DNA of 64,000 nucleotides from Lacibacter sediminis (GCF_014168535.1 NZ_CP060007.1:2542001-2606000), one strand, 5' to 3'. Positions 9,735-18,747 are shown, counted from the first letter of the stretch. Program-made: numbers and translations. The notes: generated by a model not told the origin, from the letters alone.

Positions 9735-10343
9735 ATGGCAAAAGTCCTCATCCTCTTTGCACATCCTGCAATGGAAAAGTCAAGGGTGCACAAACGTCTT
9801 GTTGAGCACATTCCGAGATCGGCTGATATACGGTTTCATGATCTGTATGAACGTTATCCCGATTTTGATATTGATGTTCCTTACGAACAACGCTTGTTAC
9901 TGCAGCATGATGTGGTGATCTTTCAACATCCGTTTTATTGGTATAGTTCTCCTGCTATTATCAAACAATGGCAGGATCTGGTGTTGGAACATGGCTGGGC
10001 CTATGGTACAGGTGGCCGTGCAATTGCAGGTAAAAAATTTATGCATGCCATATCAACCGGCGGTTCCAAAAATTCTTATACCGAAGAAGGCAGGAATAAG
10101 TATTCGCTTGCAGATTACATGTTGCCGTTTCAACAAACTGCATATTTATGTGATGTTGAATACCTGCCACCGTTTGTGATACACGGTACGCATCGTTTAC
10201 CCGAGACCGATATGGATCTTCATGCGTTACAGTATGAACAGATGTTGCTTGCACTTGTGCAAGACCGCATCAGCAAACCCGAGATCGAGAGTTGTATTTA
10301 CATGAATGATCTTGTTCCTATTCCTAACGCAATACAATCATAA
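9735..10343 (+). CDS. KefF/KefG-like flavodoxin-fold NAD(P)H oxidoreductase
   Basis: A 202-residue FMN protein of the flavodoxin_2 / NQO1-like family. It begins MAKVLILFAHP, and family signatures follow: VVIFQHPFYWYSSPAIIKQW (about 70-90) and FMHAISTGGSKNSYTEEGRN (about 112-132). The frame also opens from a TTG two codons earlier, but ATG 9735 fits the family. Relatives KefF and KefG are cytosolic ancillary subunits that activate the glutathione-gated potassium antiporters KefC and KefB. The next gene, three bases away, is such an antiporter, which strongly supports this role. Whether glutathione adducts are the signal in this organism is unknown. Confidence 0.85.
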   Translation: MAKVLILFAHPAMEKSRVHKRLVEHIPRSADIRFHDLYERYPDFDIDVPYEQRLLLQHDVVIFQHPFYWYSSPAIIKQWQDLVLEHGWAYGTGGRAIAGKKFMHAISTGGSKNSYTEEGRNKYSLADYMLPFQQTAYLCDVEYLPPFVIHGTHRLPETDMDLHALQYEQMLLALVQDRISKPEIESCIYMNDLVPIPNAIQS

Positions 10344-10346
10344 CCG

Positions 10347-12248
10347 ATGGATAATAATTCAATTCTTTTCCAGGCGATGGTGTATTTGGCAGCTGCTGTT
10401 GTAATGGTGCCACTTGCAAAACGTTTAGGTCTTGGTTCTGTACTCGGTTATTTGTTGGCAGGTATTTTAATTGGGCCCACTGTATTGCAGTTTATTGGCA
10501 CTGAAGGACAGGATCTGATGCACTCAGCTGAGTTTGGTGTGGTGATGATGTTGTTCCTGATTGGTCTTGAACTGGAGCCCGCCTTGCTTTGGAAATTACG
10601 CAAAGCAATTCTTGGTTTGGGTGGATTGCAGGTGCTCATTACGTCCATTATTATTTCAGGTATTGCTTATTTTTTAGATCTGCCATGGCAATCTTCATTA
10701 GCAATAGGAATGGCATTGGCACTCAGTTCAACAGCATTGGTGTTGCAAACACTTGCTGAAAAAGGAATCAATCGTACCACAGCCGGACGTAGTGCGTTTG
10801 CGGTGTTACTCTTCCAGGATATTGCAGTGATTCCGATGCTGGCATTTTTTCCTTTACTTGCTATCGCCGGGTTAACACCTGCTGATGTTAATGTGAATGA
10901 AGCAGAAGGTTGGATAGAAAGCCAAAGTGGATGGATGCGGGCTTTGATTGTATCAGGTGCAATTGGTTTTATTATTATTGGTGGACGCTATTTAATTCCT
11001 CCCATTTTTCGTTTAGTAGCAGCAACACAGTTACGTGAAATGTTTACAGCAACTGCGTTGTTATTAGTAGTTGGCATTGCTGTGTTAATGTCTTCTGTTG
11101 GATTGAGCCCTGCTTTGGGAACATTTCTTTCCGGTGTAGTATTGGCAAACAGTGAATACAAACATGAATTAGAAAGTGATATTGAACCATTCAAAGGATT
11201 ATTACTTGGTTTGTTTTTTATTGCAGTTGGCGCTTCTATCAATTTTGAATTGATCATGAATCAGCCGCTATTGATCTTTGGATTAGTGTTGGCGTTAATG
11301 TTTGTAAAAGCAGTTGTGTTATTAGTATTGGGTAAGATTTTCAAACTACTTGTTGATCAGAATATTATTTTCTCTTCATCTTTATCACAGGTAGGAGAGT
11401 TTGCATTTGTTTTGTTGAGTTTTTCGTTAACAGAAGGTATTGTTGAAAGAGGTTATGTTGAGATATTAATGGCTGTGGTAGCTATCAGTATGGCACTTAC
11501 ACCCATTGCTTTTTTCCTCAATGAAAAAATCGTGTTGCCATTTATTGACAAGCGATTATCATCAAACAAAACAGAAAAAGAGGCGGATGCGGTAAATGAA
11601 AAAAATCCGGTGATCATTGCTGGCTTTGGTCATTTCGGCAATACGATTGGACGTTTCCTTCGGGCACATGGTGTAAGGACAACGGTATTGGATATTGACA
11701 GCAACCGTGTGGAGTTTCTGCGTAAGATGGGTTTTAAAGTTTACTACGGCGATGCAAGTCGTTACGATATTCTGTTGGCGGCTGGTGCGGCTGAAGCAAA
11801 AATGATCATTATTGCAGTTGATGATCCTGAGAAGCGGTTACAGATGATCGAAACCATCAAAAAACATTTTCCTGATCTGCAAATGCTGGTACGCAGCAGC
11901 ACAAGGGAAGATACCTACGATCAGATGAATGCAGGTATACTGCATATCTATCGTGAGACGATCGATACTTCACTCCGTATGGGTGTGGATGCTATGAAGA
12001 TACTTGGTCACCGAGCATACACGGCACAACGTGCTGCACGAACATTCTTCCGTTACGATGAACAGAAGTTGAAAGATCTTTCCAAGCTCCGGGACAATGA
12101 AAAAGAATACATCAACCAGGCAAGAGAATACATTGAAGAACTGGAAGAAATTATAAAGGCTGATACAAAACAACTGCACCTCGTAAAAGATCTTGGTTGG
12201 GATGAGGATAGTTTGATTGCTGATGAGAAGGTGAAGAAAGATGAGTAA
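10347..12248 (+). CDS. KefB/KefC-type monovalent cation:proton antiporter (CPA2) with RCK domain
   Basis: A 633-residue inner-membrane protein. Residues 1-390 contain about 12 membrane segments with CPA2 signatures (LGYLLAGILIGP, ALALSSTALVLQTLAEKG, LFQDIAVIPMLA). Residues about 410-530 are a TrkA-N/RCK Rossmann domain (PVIIAGFGHFGNTIGRFLRA), which binds nucleotide and gates transport. A charged helical tail of about 100 residues ends the protein. The preceding gene encodes the KefF-like partner, so this is probably a ligand-gated K+/H+ efflux system used under electrophile or pH stress. A Kir channel gene lies about 1 kb away. Confidence 0.9.
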   Translation: MDNNSILFQAMVYLAAAVVMVPLAKRLGLGSVLGYLLAGILIGPTVLQFIGTEGQDLMHSAEFGVVMMLFLIGLELEPALLWKLRKAILGLGGLQVLITSIIISGIAYFLDLPWQSSLAIGMALALSSTALVLQTLAEKGINRTTAGRSAFAVLLFQDIAVIPMLAFFPLLAIAGLTPADVNVNEAEGWIESQSGWMRALIVSGAIGFIIIGGRYLIPPIFRLVAATQLREMFTATALLLVVGIAVLMSSVGLSPALGTFLSGVVLANSEYKHELESDIEPFKGLLLGLFFIAVGASINFELIMNQPLLIFGLVLALMFVKAVVLLVLGKIFKLLVDQNIIFSSSLSQVGEFAFVLLSFSLTEGIVERGYVEILMAVVAISMALTPIAFFLNEKIVLPFIDKRLSSNKTEKEADAVNEKNPVIIAGFGHFGNTIGRFLRAHGVRTTVLDIDSNRVEFLRKMGFKVYYGDASRYDILLAAGAAEAKMIIIAVDDPEKRLQMIETIKKHFPDLQMLVRSSTREDTYDQMNAGILHIYRETIDTSLRMGVDAMKILGHRAYTAQRAARTFFRYDEQKLKDLSKLRDNEKEYINQAREYIEELEEIIKADTKQLHLVKDLGWDEDSLIADEKVKKDE

Positions 12249-12327
12249 TGAGTAATGAATGATGAGTTCTTGTAGCTAGGCGAATCTTAGATTTACCAAA
12301 GTTATTCATCACTTATTATTCATTATT
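12247..12327. repeat. Imperfect inverted repeat between convergent genes
   Basis: Two arms rich in ATGA-type words (12247-12266 and 12305-12327) are imperfectly inverted copies separated by 38 bases. The right arm runs into the tsaC stop codon. It lies between convergent kefC-like and tsaC genes. It could form a long AT-rich hairpin acting as a weak bidirectional terminator, or be simple low-complexity sequence. Confidence 0.45.
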
Positions 12328-13297
12328 CTTTCATAATATGTTGTGCTCTTTCCAGTCTGTCGTTCACAGCTCTACCCAAACCTTCATCAGGTAATAATTC
12401 CGCAAGAATAATATCTGCGTTCATGCTATCAACTTCACGTAAAACACGGAACAGATTTTTGGCAGCTTCATCTTTACTTCCGCTTGCAGATAAAATAAAC
12501 TGTTGCTCTTTGGGAATATGGGGATGATACTGTTGAAAGTTGATGAGGAAGATTTTCGTTCCTTCAAACTGTGGCAGCAATTCATTGATCTTTCCTAAAT
12601 ATAGTGGAGTATGTGTGGCATAATGACTTTTCAATTGTCCCGGTGCAGATGGATTATCTGTAACCTTCTTGTGATGCTTGATCTTTTTACCGATCACAGC
12701 TTCAATCTGTTCAACCGCAATACCACCTAAACGATACAATTCAATTTCGCCTTCTTCATTCCAGCCCACAATAGTTGATTCAACGCCAACGCCACATGCG
12801 CCACCATCAAGTATGTATGGAATCTTGTCATTTAATCCTTCATAAACATGTGCTGCAGTTGTTGGACTAACATAACCCGATGGATTGGCACTTGGTGCAG
12901 CAACAGGAAAATCAAGTTGAGAAAGCAATTGTAATGTCAACGGATGATTCGGAACACGAATAGCTACCCGTTTACTTCCTGCAGTAACCAGATCAGGAAC
13001 TGTTTGTTGTTTGTTGAAGAGCATAGTTAACGGGCCCGGCCAGAATGCAGCAGCTAACTGCTCTGCTTCTGTTGAAATATCTTTAATGAATTTCTTTGCC
13101 TGTTCAAATGATGCCACATGCATGATCAGCGGGTTAAACTGTGGCCTGTTCTTCGCTGCATAAATTTTCAGTAATGCATCTTCATTCAATGCATTGGCAC
13201 CAAGTCCATACACTGTTTCGGTGGGTATGGCAACCAATTCGCCTTTCGTTAAATGTTCGGCTGCTGTTGTTAGATCAATGCCAATTTCTGTCTTCAT
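12323..13297 (-). CDS. tsaC: L-threonylcarbamoyladenylate synthase, Sua5 type
   Basis: A 324-residue cytosolic enzyme that forms threonylcarbamoyl-AMP from threonine, bicarbonate and ATP. This is the first step of the t6A37 modification of ANN-decoding tRNAs. The YrdC domain (about 10-200) shows VAIPTETVYGLGANA, KIYAAKNRPQFNPLIMH and PVAAPSANPSGYVSPT. The extra C-terminal domain (about 215-324, beginning NPSAPGQLKSHYA) makes it the longer Sua5 form rather than short TsaC. The start codon is one base from the end of the upstream Kir gene, so the two are likely cotranscribed, although their functions seem unrelated. Confidence 0.93.
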   Translation of the reverse strand: MKTEIGIDLTTAAEHLTKGELVAIPTETVYGLGANALNEDALLKIYAAKNRPQFNPLIMHVASFEQAKKFIKDISTEAEQLAAAFWPGPLTMLFNKQQTVPDLVTAGSKRVAIRVPNHPLTLQLLSQLDFPVAAPSANPSGYVSPTTAAHVYEGLNDKIPYILDGGACGVGVESTIVGWNEEGEIELYRLGGIAVEQIEAVIGKKIKHHKKVTDNPSAPGQLKSHYATHTPLYLGKINELLPQFEGTKIFLINFQQYHPHIPKEQQFILSASGSKDEAAKNLFRVLREVDSMNADIILAELLPDEGLGRAVNDRLERAQHIMKE

Positions 13298-13298
13298 C

Positions 13299-14273
13299 TT
13301 AAATGCTTACCGGTAATTTTTCTTCGTGATAACTATCAATCTTATCCATGTGCAGAATGGTAGTGCTGTTGTCTTCACTGGGCTCATACATCATATTAAA
13401 TTTCGCACCATAAATAAACTCACTATGTATGTAAGAGCTTCGGCTCACAACAGTATTTGCATATTCTTCGTCGTAACCTTTTACAAAGACAAGAATTTCA
13501 GTTTCTGCTTCTTCTATTTCTTTTCTTGTAAGCTGATAAAGCGGGCTATTTTCATTTATCATATGTACAATCGTCCAGTTGGTTGCTAATGAATTAGCTT
13601 TTGATAATTCAAGGTCAAGACTGTAAAAGGTATTCTTTCGTTCCGTTTCATTCTCTGTATATTTCATGACACAGGTAACCTTCACTTCAACATCTGTTAA
13701 AAAGTGTTTTTTGAAAGGAGCAAAACGAAACATCAATGCGTAACCGTCTTTAAAAGGTGCGAACAATGCAATACTGCTGTATTTCATATATGCTTTTGGT
13801 TGCGAAAACCGGCCATAGATCAAACCTGTTGCTAATGCAAGCATCAAAATACCCGTGAACGATTCAACAGCAGCAATAGTGTTAGAGGTTAATGAATCAG
13901 GAAAAACATGCCCGTAACCAACAGTTGAAAGCGTTTGCGTACTAAAGAAAAATGCTTCCCAGAATTTGCCCATCACAGTTATCTCTTCCATCCCGCCTAA
14001 GTGATGAACACCCACAATGAAATAAATGCAGGCAAACACAAGGTTTACTACAACATAGGCTACGGCAATCAACGTAATAAATTTCCAGGAAGGAATCTTT
14101 AACATGTACTGAAACACACTGAACCGTTGCATGTAAGAAATGCCACGGAAACGTACATTTGGTCGGCCGTCTTTCTGAAAGAAACGACCACCGCTTTGCT
14201 TACTGTTTACGCTAAGCCCGGTTTCTTTATTTTCTTTTGCTAGGTTGTTGCGCCTGGTTCTGGTTGATGCCAT
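13299..14273 (-). CDS. Inward-rectifier (Kir/KirBac-type) potassium channel
   Basis: A 324-residue inner-membrane channel. After a basic N-terminal tail come an outer helix (about 64-88), a pore helix, the selectivity filter TVGYG at 117-121, and an inner helix (about 135-157, ILMLALATGLIYGRFSQP). Residues about 165-310 form the cytosolic immunoglobulin-like Kir domain. KirBac channels conduct K+ and are gated by lipids or other ligands. The filter is followed by His (GYGH), whereas Asp is common in voltage-gated K+ channels. A perfect 14-bp inverted repeat lies seven bases before the start codon. It neighbours a KefC-like efflux system, suggesting a local potassium theme. Confidence 0.9.
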   Translation of the reverse strand: MASTRTRRNNLAKENKETGLSVNSKQSGGRFFQKDGRPNVRFRGISYMQRFSVFQYMLKIPSWKFITLIAVAYVVVNLVFACIYFIVGVHHLGGMEEITVMGKFWEAFFFSTQTLSTVGYGHVFPDSLTSNTIAAVESFTGILMLALATGLIYGRFSQPKAYMKYSSIALFAPFKDGYALMFRFAPFKKHFLTDVEVKVTCVMKYTENETERKNTFYSLDLELSKANSLATNWTIVHMINENSPLYQLTRKEIEEAETEILVFVKGYDEEYANTVVSRSSYIHSEFIYGAKFNMMYEPSEDNSTTILHMDKIDSYHEEKLPVSI

Positions 14274-14280
14274 AATTCAA

Positions 14281-14318
14281 ATATCTGTAAAGCTACAGAA
14301 TTGAAGCTTTACAGATAT
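14281..14318. promoter_or_regulatory. Perfect 14-bp inverted repeat at the Kir 5' end
   Basis: Arms ATATCTGTAAAGCT (14281-14294) and AGCTTTACAGATAT (14305-14318) are exact reverse complements with a 10-base spacer. The element begins seven bases upstream of the Kir start codon (14273), inside its likely leader, and lies before the divergent flippase. There is no T-run, so it is not an ordinary terminator. It may be an operator or a leader hairpin controlling translation. Confidence 0.65.
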
Positions 14319-14350
14319 ACCATCAGTTGCAGGGCGTGCAAATATTGTTT

Positions 14351-14378
14351 TTTGTACAACCTATTCGCTCTATATTTG
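14351..14378 (+). promoter_or_regulatory. Candidate Bacteroidota promoter for the flippase operon
   Basis: TATATTTG at 14371-14378 fits the -7 consensus TANNTTTG exactly. TTTG at 14351-14354 is a possible -33 box, with 16 bases between them, which is short; ATTG at 14344-14347 is an alternative. It lies 18 bases before the ATG at 14397. Confidence 0.5.
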
Positions 14379-14396
14379 AAACTGACTATCCTGAGT

Positions 14397-15716
14397 ATGA
14401 AACTTGCAACAGCACTTTCCAAGAGTATTTTATGGCGTGGGTTTTACTTTCTTTCGGTGATGTTGCTTAATGTCCTGGTGGCAAGGCATTTTCAATCGGA
14501 TGGCAGCGGGCAGATCTATTACATCATTAACCTGCTTGCTTTTACACTCATTATTATAAGTCTTTGCCTGGAAGCTCCGATGGGCTATTATCTCTCACAA
14601 CAGAAAATGAACGAAACGCAACTTGCAGCCATTTCTGTTGCATGGACCATACTGATCATGTTACCGGGTTGGTTCATCATCCGTTCGCTGGAAGTACCAA
14701 AAGAAGGAATACTGCAATTGGCTGGATTTCATTTTTCGGCCACCGCTTTTCTAACCGGTAACTTGCTCATTACTTTTTTTGTTGCATTGTTTTATGCAAA
14801 GATGGATTTTGTACTACCCAACCTTTTGCTGGTAGCTGTTAATCTTCTGCTGATCATATTGGTGCCAAATAATGAATGGGTACAAGGCTTCATGAGCAGT
14901 GAAAACTATGTGCAGTTATATTTTCTTGGGTTCTTCATGCAGGGCTTCTCGTTGATGATTGCATTTTTGTTTCGTTATTTTAAATTCAGTGATCTGAAAC
15001 GCATTCCAGCAGAGCTGATCAAACCTTTCCTGTCGTTTGCGTTGATCGCTGTTGTAACAAACGCTATGACGTTTTTAATGTACAGGATCGATTATTGGTT
15101 TGTAAATAAGTATTGTGATGATGCTGATCTGGGAAATTATATTCAGGCATGTAAGCTTGCGCAACTGTTCTTTGTTGTTCCATCTATTCTTGCAGCAGTA
15201 GTATTTCCAATGACAGCATCAGGCAGGAGAGAAGAGATGAATGAAAAAATGCAGTTGCTCTCCCGTGGATTGATTTTGTCTTATTGTATCGCATGTGGCG
15301 GATTGGTAGCTCTTGGTTATTGGTTATTCCCGTTTGTGTTTGGCGAAACGTTTGACAATATGTATGTGCCGTTTGTATTGCTGGTACCAGCTATTCTATC
15401 GTATTCAGTCATTCACCTGTTGGCTGCTTATTACAGTGGTAAAAAAGTGCTGAGTGTGAATTTTAAAGGGAACCTGATTGCGCTCGTCATTATTGTTGTT
15501 GGTGATATGCTGGTGATCCCACGCTTTGGTATTACCGGTGCGGCAATTGTGAGCAGTATCGGTTATATCTCCTATATGAGTTTTATTTTACTGATGCATC
15601 GTAAAGAATACAAAAGCCGCTTTGCTGATTTTCTCTTCTTTCGCAAAAAAGATGGACAGTTGTTTTATAAGCTGCTGATGGAAAAAATATCTTCACGTAA
15701 AACAGATGTATCATGA
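14397..15716 (+). CDS. Polysaccharide/oligosaccharide flippase (Wzx/MATE-like fold)
   Basis: A 439-residue integral membrane protein with about 12-14 hydrophobic segments, in the MOP superfamily pattern of lipid-linked oligosaccharide flippases (MKLATALSKSILWRGFYFL at the start, ILAAVVFPMTASGRREEMN mid-protein). The start at 14397 is chosen because the upstream in-frame extension is polar and a TANNTTTG box stands just before it. Its stop overlaps the start of a GT4 glycosyltransferase (shared ATGA). The two genes are therefore translationally coupled and likely serve surface-glycan assembly. No further polymer genes are adjacent, so which glycan is moved is unknown. Confidence 0.8.
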   Translation: MKLATALSKSILWRGFYFLSVMLLNVLVARHFQSDGSGQIYYIINLLAFTLIIISLCLEAPMGYYLSQQKMNETQLAAISVAWTILIMLPGWFIIRSLEVPKEGILQLAGFHFSATAFLTGNLLITFFVALFYAKMDFVLPNLLLVAVNLLLIILVPNNEWVQGFMSSENYVQLYFLGFFMQGFSLMIAFLFRYFKFSDLKRIPAELIKPFLSFALIAVVTNAMTFLMYRIDYWFVNKYCDDADLGNYIQACKLAQLFFVVPSILAAVVFPMTASGRREEMNEKMQLLSRGLILSYCIACGGLVALGYWLFPFVFGETFDNMYVPFVLLVPAILSYSVIHLLAAYYSGKKVLSVNFKGNLIALVIIVVGDMLVIPRFGITGAAIVSSIGYISYMSFILLMHRKEYKSRFADFLFFRKKDGQLFYKLLMEKISSRKTDVS

Positions 15717-16879
15717 AAGTACTCTGGCTTTGCAGTTGGTATCCGCACAGCGTAGATCCTTACGATGGTGATTTTATTGAGCGACAGGCAAAAGCATTGG
15801 CATTACACATGCAGGTTGATGTGATACATGTTGTTCAGAATTTTAACTTCCTTAAAAAAGAAACAAGGTTACGAACCGAAGAAAAACGGGAAGGCCAGCT
15901 ACATTCATCTGTTTACTTTTTGCCATTACCTAAAACAACGATCAGCTTTTTTCAAAAACTTCTCTTCAATAAGCAATATCAATCCCTGTATAAGAAACTG
16001 ATTGCTGATTATATCAGTAAAAACGGCCAGCCCGATCTTATTCATTTACATGTACCGGTTAAGGCAGGTAGTATGGCTGTGCAGGTTAAGAAAGAAAACA
16101 ATATTCCTTTTGTTGTGACTGAACATAGCTCCGCTTATTTTGAACATATACCGGAAAATTATTTCAGCCGTAACCGCTACTTCAGGTTTGTTACAAAGCA
16201 ATCCTTTGAAGAAGCTGCGGCAGTAAGTTCAGTTTCTGATTGGTTGTTGACACGTTTGAATTCTCTCTTCGCCATCAAACAAACAAAACTCATTCGTAAC
16301 GTTGTTGATACATCTCTTTTCTATCCTGTAGAAAATAAACATAGACGTCCGGTGCTCATCCATGTGTCAATGATGCATCCATTAAAAAATGTTGAAGGCA
16401 TTTTACATGCATTGGCAGCGCTAAAACAAAAAAGTGCTCATTGGGAAATGTGGTTTGTTGGCCCTGTGTTGAAAGAGAATACAACGCTTGCAGAGCGACT
16501 TGGTATTGCTGATCAAATAAACTGGAAGGGAACACTAACATACAAGGCTGTTGCAGAATGTGTAAGTTCGGCAGATGCGTTGGTGCATTTCAGTAATTAT
16601 GAAAATCTTCCTTGTGTGATCAATGAAGCGTTGTGTTGCGGTGTGCCGGTTATTTCATCGGATGTTGGTGGAATAGCCGAGCTGATAAATTCTTCGAATG
16701 GTGTTTTGGTTGCTCCCGGAGATATAAATGCACTCGCAAATTCATTGGAAGATTTTCTGCAACAAAAAATAAGCTACAATAAAACAGAAATAGCTGCAAC
16801 GGCAGCTAATCAGTTTAGTGAACATATTATCGGCAAACAATTGCTGGAGTGGTATCAGGAACTGTTTGAAAAAAAATAA
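15713..16879 (+). CDS. Glycosyltransferase family 4 protein
   Basis: A 388-residue GT-B fold enzyme. The N-terminal acceptor domain starts VLWLCSWYPHSVDPYDGDFI. The C-terminal donor domain includes the family motif NEALCCGVPVISSDVGGIAE (about 308-327), whose two glutamates bind the nucleotide sugar. It likely transfers a sugar from an NDP donor to a growing lipid-linked or surface glycan at the cytosolic face of the membrane. It overlaps the flippase gene by four bases. Neither donor nor acceptor can be predicted from the sequence. Confidence 0.88.
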   Translation: MKVLWLCSWYPHSVDPYDGDFIERQAKALALHMQVDVIHVVQNFNFLKKETRLRTEEKREGQLHSSVYFLPLPKTTISFFQKLLFNKQYQSLYKKLIADYISKNGQPDLIHLHVPVKAGSMAVQVKKENNIPFVVTEHSSAYFEHIPENYFSRNRYFRFVTKQSFEEAAAVSSVSDWLLTRLNSLFAIKQTKLIRNVVDTSLFYPVENKHRRPVLIHVSMMHPLKNVEGILHALAALKQKSAHWEMWFVGPVLKENTTLAERLGIADQINWKGTLTYKAVAECVSSADALVHFSNYENLPCVINEALCCGVPVISSDVGGIAELINSSNGVLVAPGDINALANSLEDFLQQKISYNKTEIAATAANQFSEHIIGKQLLEWYQELFEKK

Positions 16880-16880
16880 A

Positions 16881-17138
16881 TCAGGATTTAAGTTTTGAAA
16901 CAAGATCAATGTACTCCTGCATGGCAGCTTCTTTACTTTTGCCTTTTAATGCATCCCATGCTTCATACTTCGCTTTGGCAACAAAATCAAATGGGTTAGA
17001 AGGAGCATCAACGTTTACGTCACCTTCACTTGCCTGTTTGTAAAGTGAGTAGAGTTGAAGCAATGTATCGTTACTTGGCTTTTCGCTTAGTTCTTTGCTG
17101 TCGGCCACTGCTTGTTCAAATTGTTGATGCAAATCCAT
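16881..17138 (-). CDS. Acyl-CoA-binding protein (ACBP family)
   Basis: An 85-residue small helical protein. The ACBP signature is clear: LLQLYSLYKQASEGDV at about 26-41, a proline-phenylalanine turn, then KAKYEAWDALKGKSKEAAM at about 52-70. Family members bind medium- to long-chain acyl-CoA in a four-helix bundle and act as cytosolic carriers. The length equals that of the single-domain form. It sits convergent to the glycosyltransferase, one base apart, and downstream of a GNAT gene on the same strand. Confidence 0.92.
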   Translation of the reverse strand: MDLHQQFEQAVADSKELSEKPSNDTLLQLYSLYKQASEGDVNVDAPSNPFDFVAKAKYEAWDALKGKSKEAAMQEYIDLVSKLKS

Positions 17139-17173
17139 AAGTTGTAAGTTTTCACGAAAATAAGTGAATCCAC

Positions 17174-17683
17174 TTAAATATTTTTTTCCAGAATCAGAAA
17201 TTCGAGCTTTTGCAAATGTTTACCTGTAAGATCATCTTCTACAAAGGGTTTTCGTTCACCTGTTTCAGCATAGCCGTGGCGTTTGTACCAGTCGATCAAT
17301 TCTTTTCGAACAGAGATCACCGACATGTATATCTTCCCTGATCCAATGTTTTTTGCATGTTCATCTGCGGCGTTAAGTAGCTGTTTGCCAATGCCTCCAC
17401 CTTGCTGGTTGGGCGATACAGCGAACATACCCAGGTAAACTCCACGTTCATGTTGTTGAAGATTTACTGTGCCGATGATCTCGCCCTCTTCATTTGTGTA
17501 TTTAAGAATAATACTGCCGGGTTGATTCATGACAATTGCAACCGAGGCCGCATCTGTACGTCGATCGCCGGCGATGAGATCAGCTTCCGTTGTCCAACCT
17601 CTTTTGGAACTTTCACCACGATAAGCACTGTTGAGCAGTTGAACAATTTGAGGAATATCTTCTGTTGTGGCTATTGCAATCAT
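17174..17683 (-). CDS. GNAT-family N-acetyltransferase
   Basis: A 169-residue GCN5-related acetyltransferase. The acetyl-CoA pyrophosphate-binding motif is seen as GMFAVSPNQQGGGIGKQLLN (about 91-110), followed by YMSVISVRKELIDWYKRHGY (about 129-148), the usual fourth-motif helix and strand. The substrate is unknown; such proteins acetylate amines, small metabolites, antibiotics or protein N-termini. It begins 26 bases from the end of the nucleoid-protein gene on the same strand and precedes the acyl-CoA-binding protein gene. The trio may form one leftward transcript. Confidence 0.85.
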   Translation of the reverse strand: MIAIATTEDIPQIVQLLNSAYRGESSKRGWTTEADLIAGDRRTDAASVAIVMNQPGSIILKYTNEEGEIIGTVNLQQHERGVYLGMFAVSPNQQGGGIGKQLLNAADEHAKNIGSGKIYMSVISVRKELIDWYKRHGYAETGERKPFVEDDLTGKHLQKLEFLILEKNI

Positions 17684-17709
17684 ATGAGTTGATTTAAAGA
17701 TGAAGCAAA

Positions 17710-18747
17710 TTACATCTCCTGATCGAAGTAGATTTTGTAAAACCTGCGGCCGGTTACTTCATCGTAACCCTGTTCAATCAGTTCACGGTTGCCATGAATA
17801 TAAATATGAAAGTTACGATCAAGTTTAATCACACTCTTAAACACTCTTGCCTGTTTTTTTACTGCAGAAGGGGAGATGGCAAATGAATCCGCAATTTCCA
17901 TATTGTGTTCATGCAGATAAGATGAACCGAATTGCTGAAACGATTCAATCAGTTCAGGTTCACGGAACACTGCTTCCTGGAAATTATTGATATTGAAATT
18001 CTCATTTTCTTTAAAGTATGCAACGGATTTATTTAGTAATCCGGCCTGATCTGCTTTTGACGTTTCGAACGAAGCAGGCATATTGTTCACGATAAATTCT
18101 TTGGCGACTGAAAGAAAGTTTTTGGTGAACGCAAAACTATCTGCACATTCTTTTACTCCTAAAAAAACTTCTTTCCAGTAAATTGCTTCGTTGCCTTTGT
18201 TGGTATGATCGATCAAAAATAACCGATACCCATCTTCTGATTCTGTATCGAGGATTACACAGGCTTTATCTGCTTTGTTTGGATCAAGTCCTTTTTTTGA
18301 TTGAATATCGAGTTGATCACGCATCAGATCAACCAACAGAAAATCTTTTTTGTTTTCTGCTTTGATGAGTACTATACCATCAACCGTTTTATTATCGAAA
18401 CTTAAGTTTCTAAAATAGGCAGTGAACAATTCCCCAGGTTTAATGCCGGGGTGTGAACTTGCAGCAGCAAGATGTTTTGCCATCGCCACCGATTGCTCAT
18501 GCAAACTGTTTGGCTTTTGAAATACTGCTTTGCAATACCCATACATTTCGTTGTACTTCAAATCTGTTTCGTGAACAAACTGGTATTGCTGTTCTTCTTT
18601 AAAGGCAGTTAAAAAGAATCGGCTGAGCAGATCACGCAAGGCAGTATCAGCTAACGGAAAACCTTCTTCCGTTAAAACAGTTTGACCATCCTGGTCGATA
18701 TAATGCACGGAAAGCGCCTCAAGACTTGAATCGGTAAATGTAAACAT
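17710..18747 (-). CDS. Nucleoid-associated protein of the NdpA/YejK (37-kDa) family
   Basis: A 345-residue cytosolic protein starting MFTFTDSSLEALSVHYI; an ATG three codons further upstream is less likely. It resembles the NdpA family (PF04245) over its length. Conserved-type stretches include AAASSHPGIKPGELFTAYF, IDIQSKKGLDPNKADKAC-type text in the middle, and KLDRNFHIYIHGNRELIEQG near the end. NdpA-like proteins copurify with the E. coli nucleoid, but their activity is not settled. A striking GTATGSCATAC palindrome pair lies in the spacer upstream and may regulate it. The family call is from memory of the family, not a search. Confidence 0.75.
   Translation of the reverse strand: MFTFTDSSLEALSVHYIDQDGQTVLTEEGFPLADTALRDLLSRFFLTAFKEEQQYQFVHETDLKYNEMYGYCKAVFQKPNSLHEQSVAMAKHLAAASSHPGIKPGELFTAYFRNLSFDNKTVDGIVLIKAENKKDFLLVDLMRDQLDIQSKKGLDPNKADKACVILDTESEDGYRLFLIDHTNKGNEAIYWKEVFLGVKECADSFAFTKNFLSVAKEFIVNNMPASFETSKADQAGLLNKSVAYFKENENFNINNFQEAVFREPELIESFQQFGSSYLHEHNMEIADSFAISPSAVKKQARVFKSVIKLDRNFHIYIHGNRELIEQGYDEVTGRRFYKIYFDQEM

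Noticed and set aside
10347..12248. Fusion of antiporter and a kinase-like tail
   Set aside because: The charged C-terminal region is only a helical extension of the usual RCK-bearing antiporter; no extra catalytic domain is visible.
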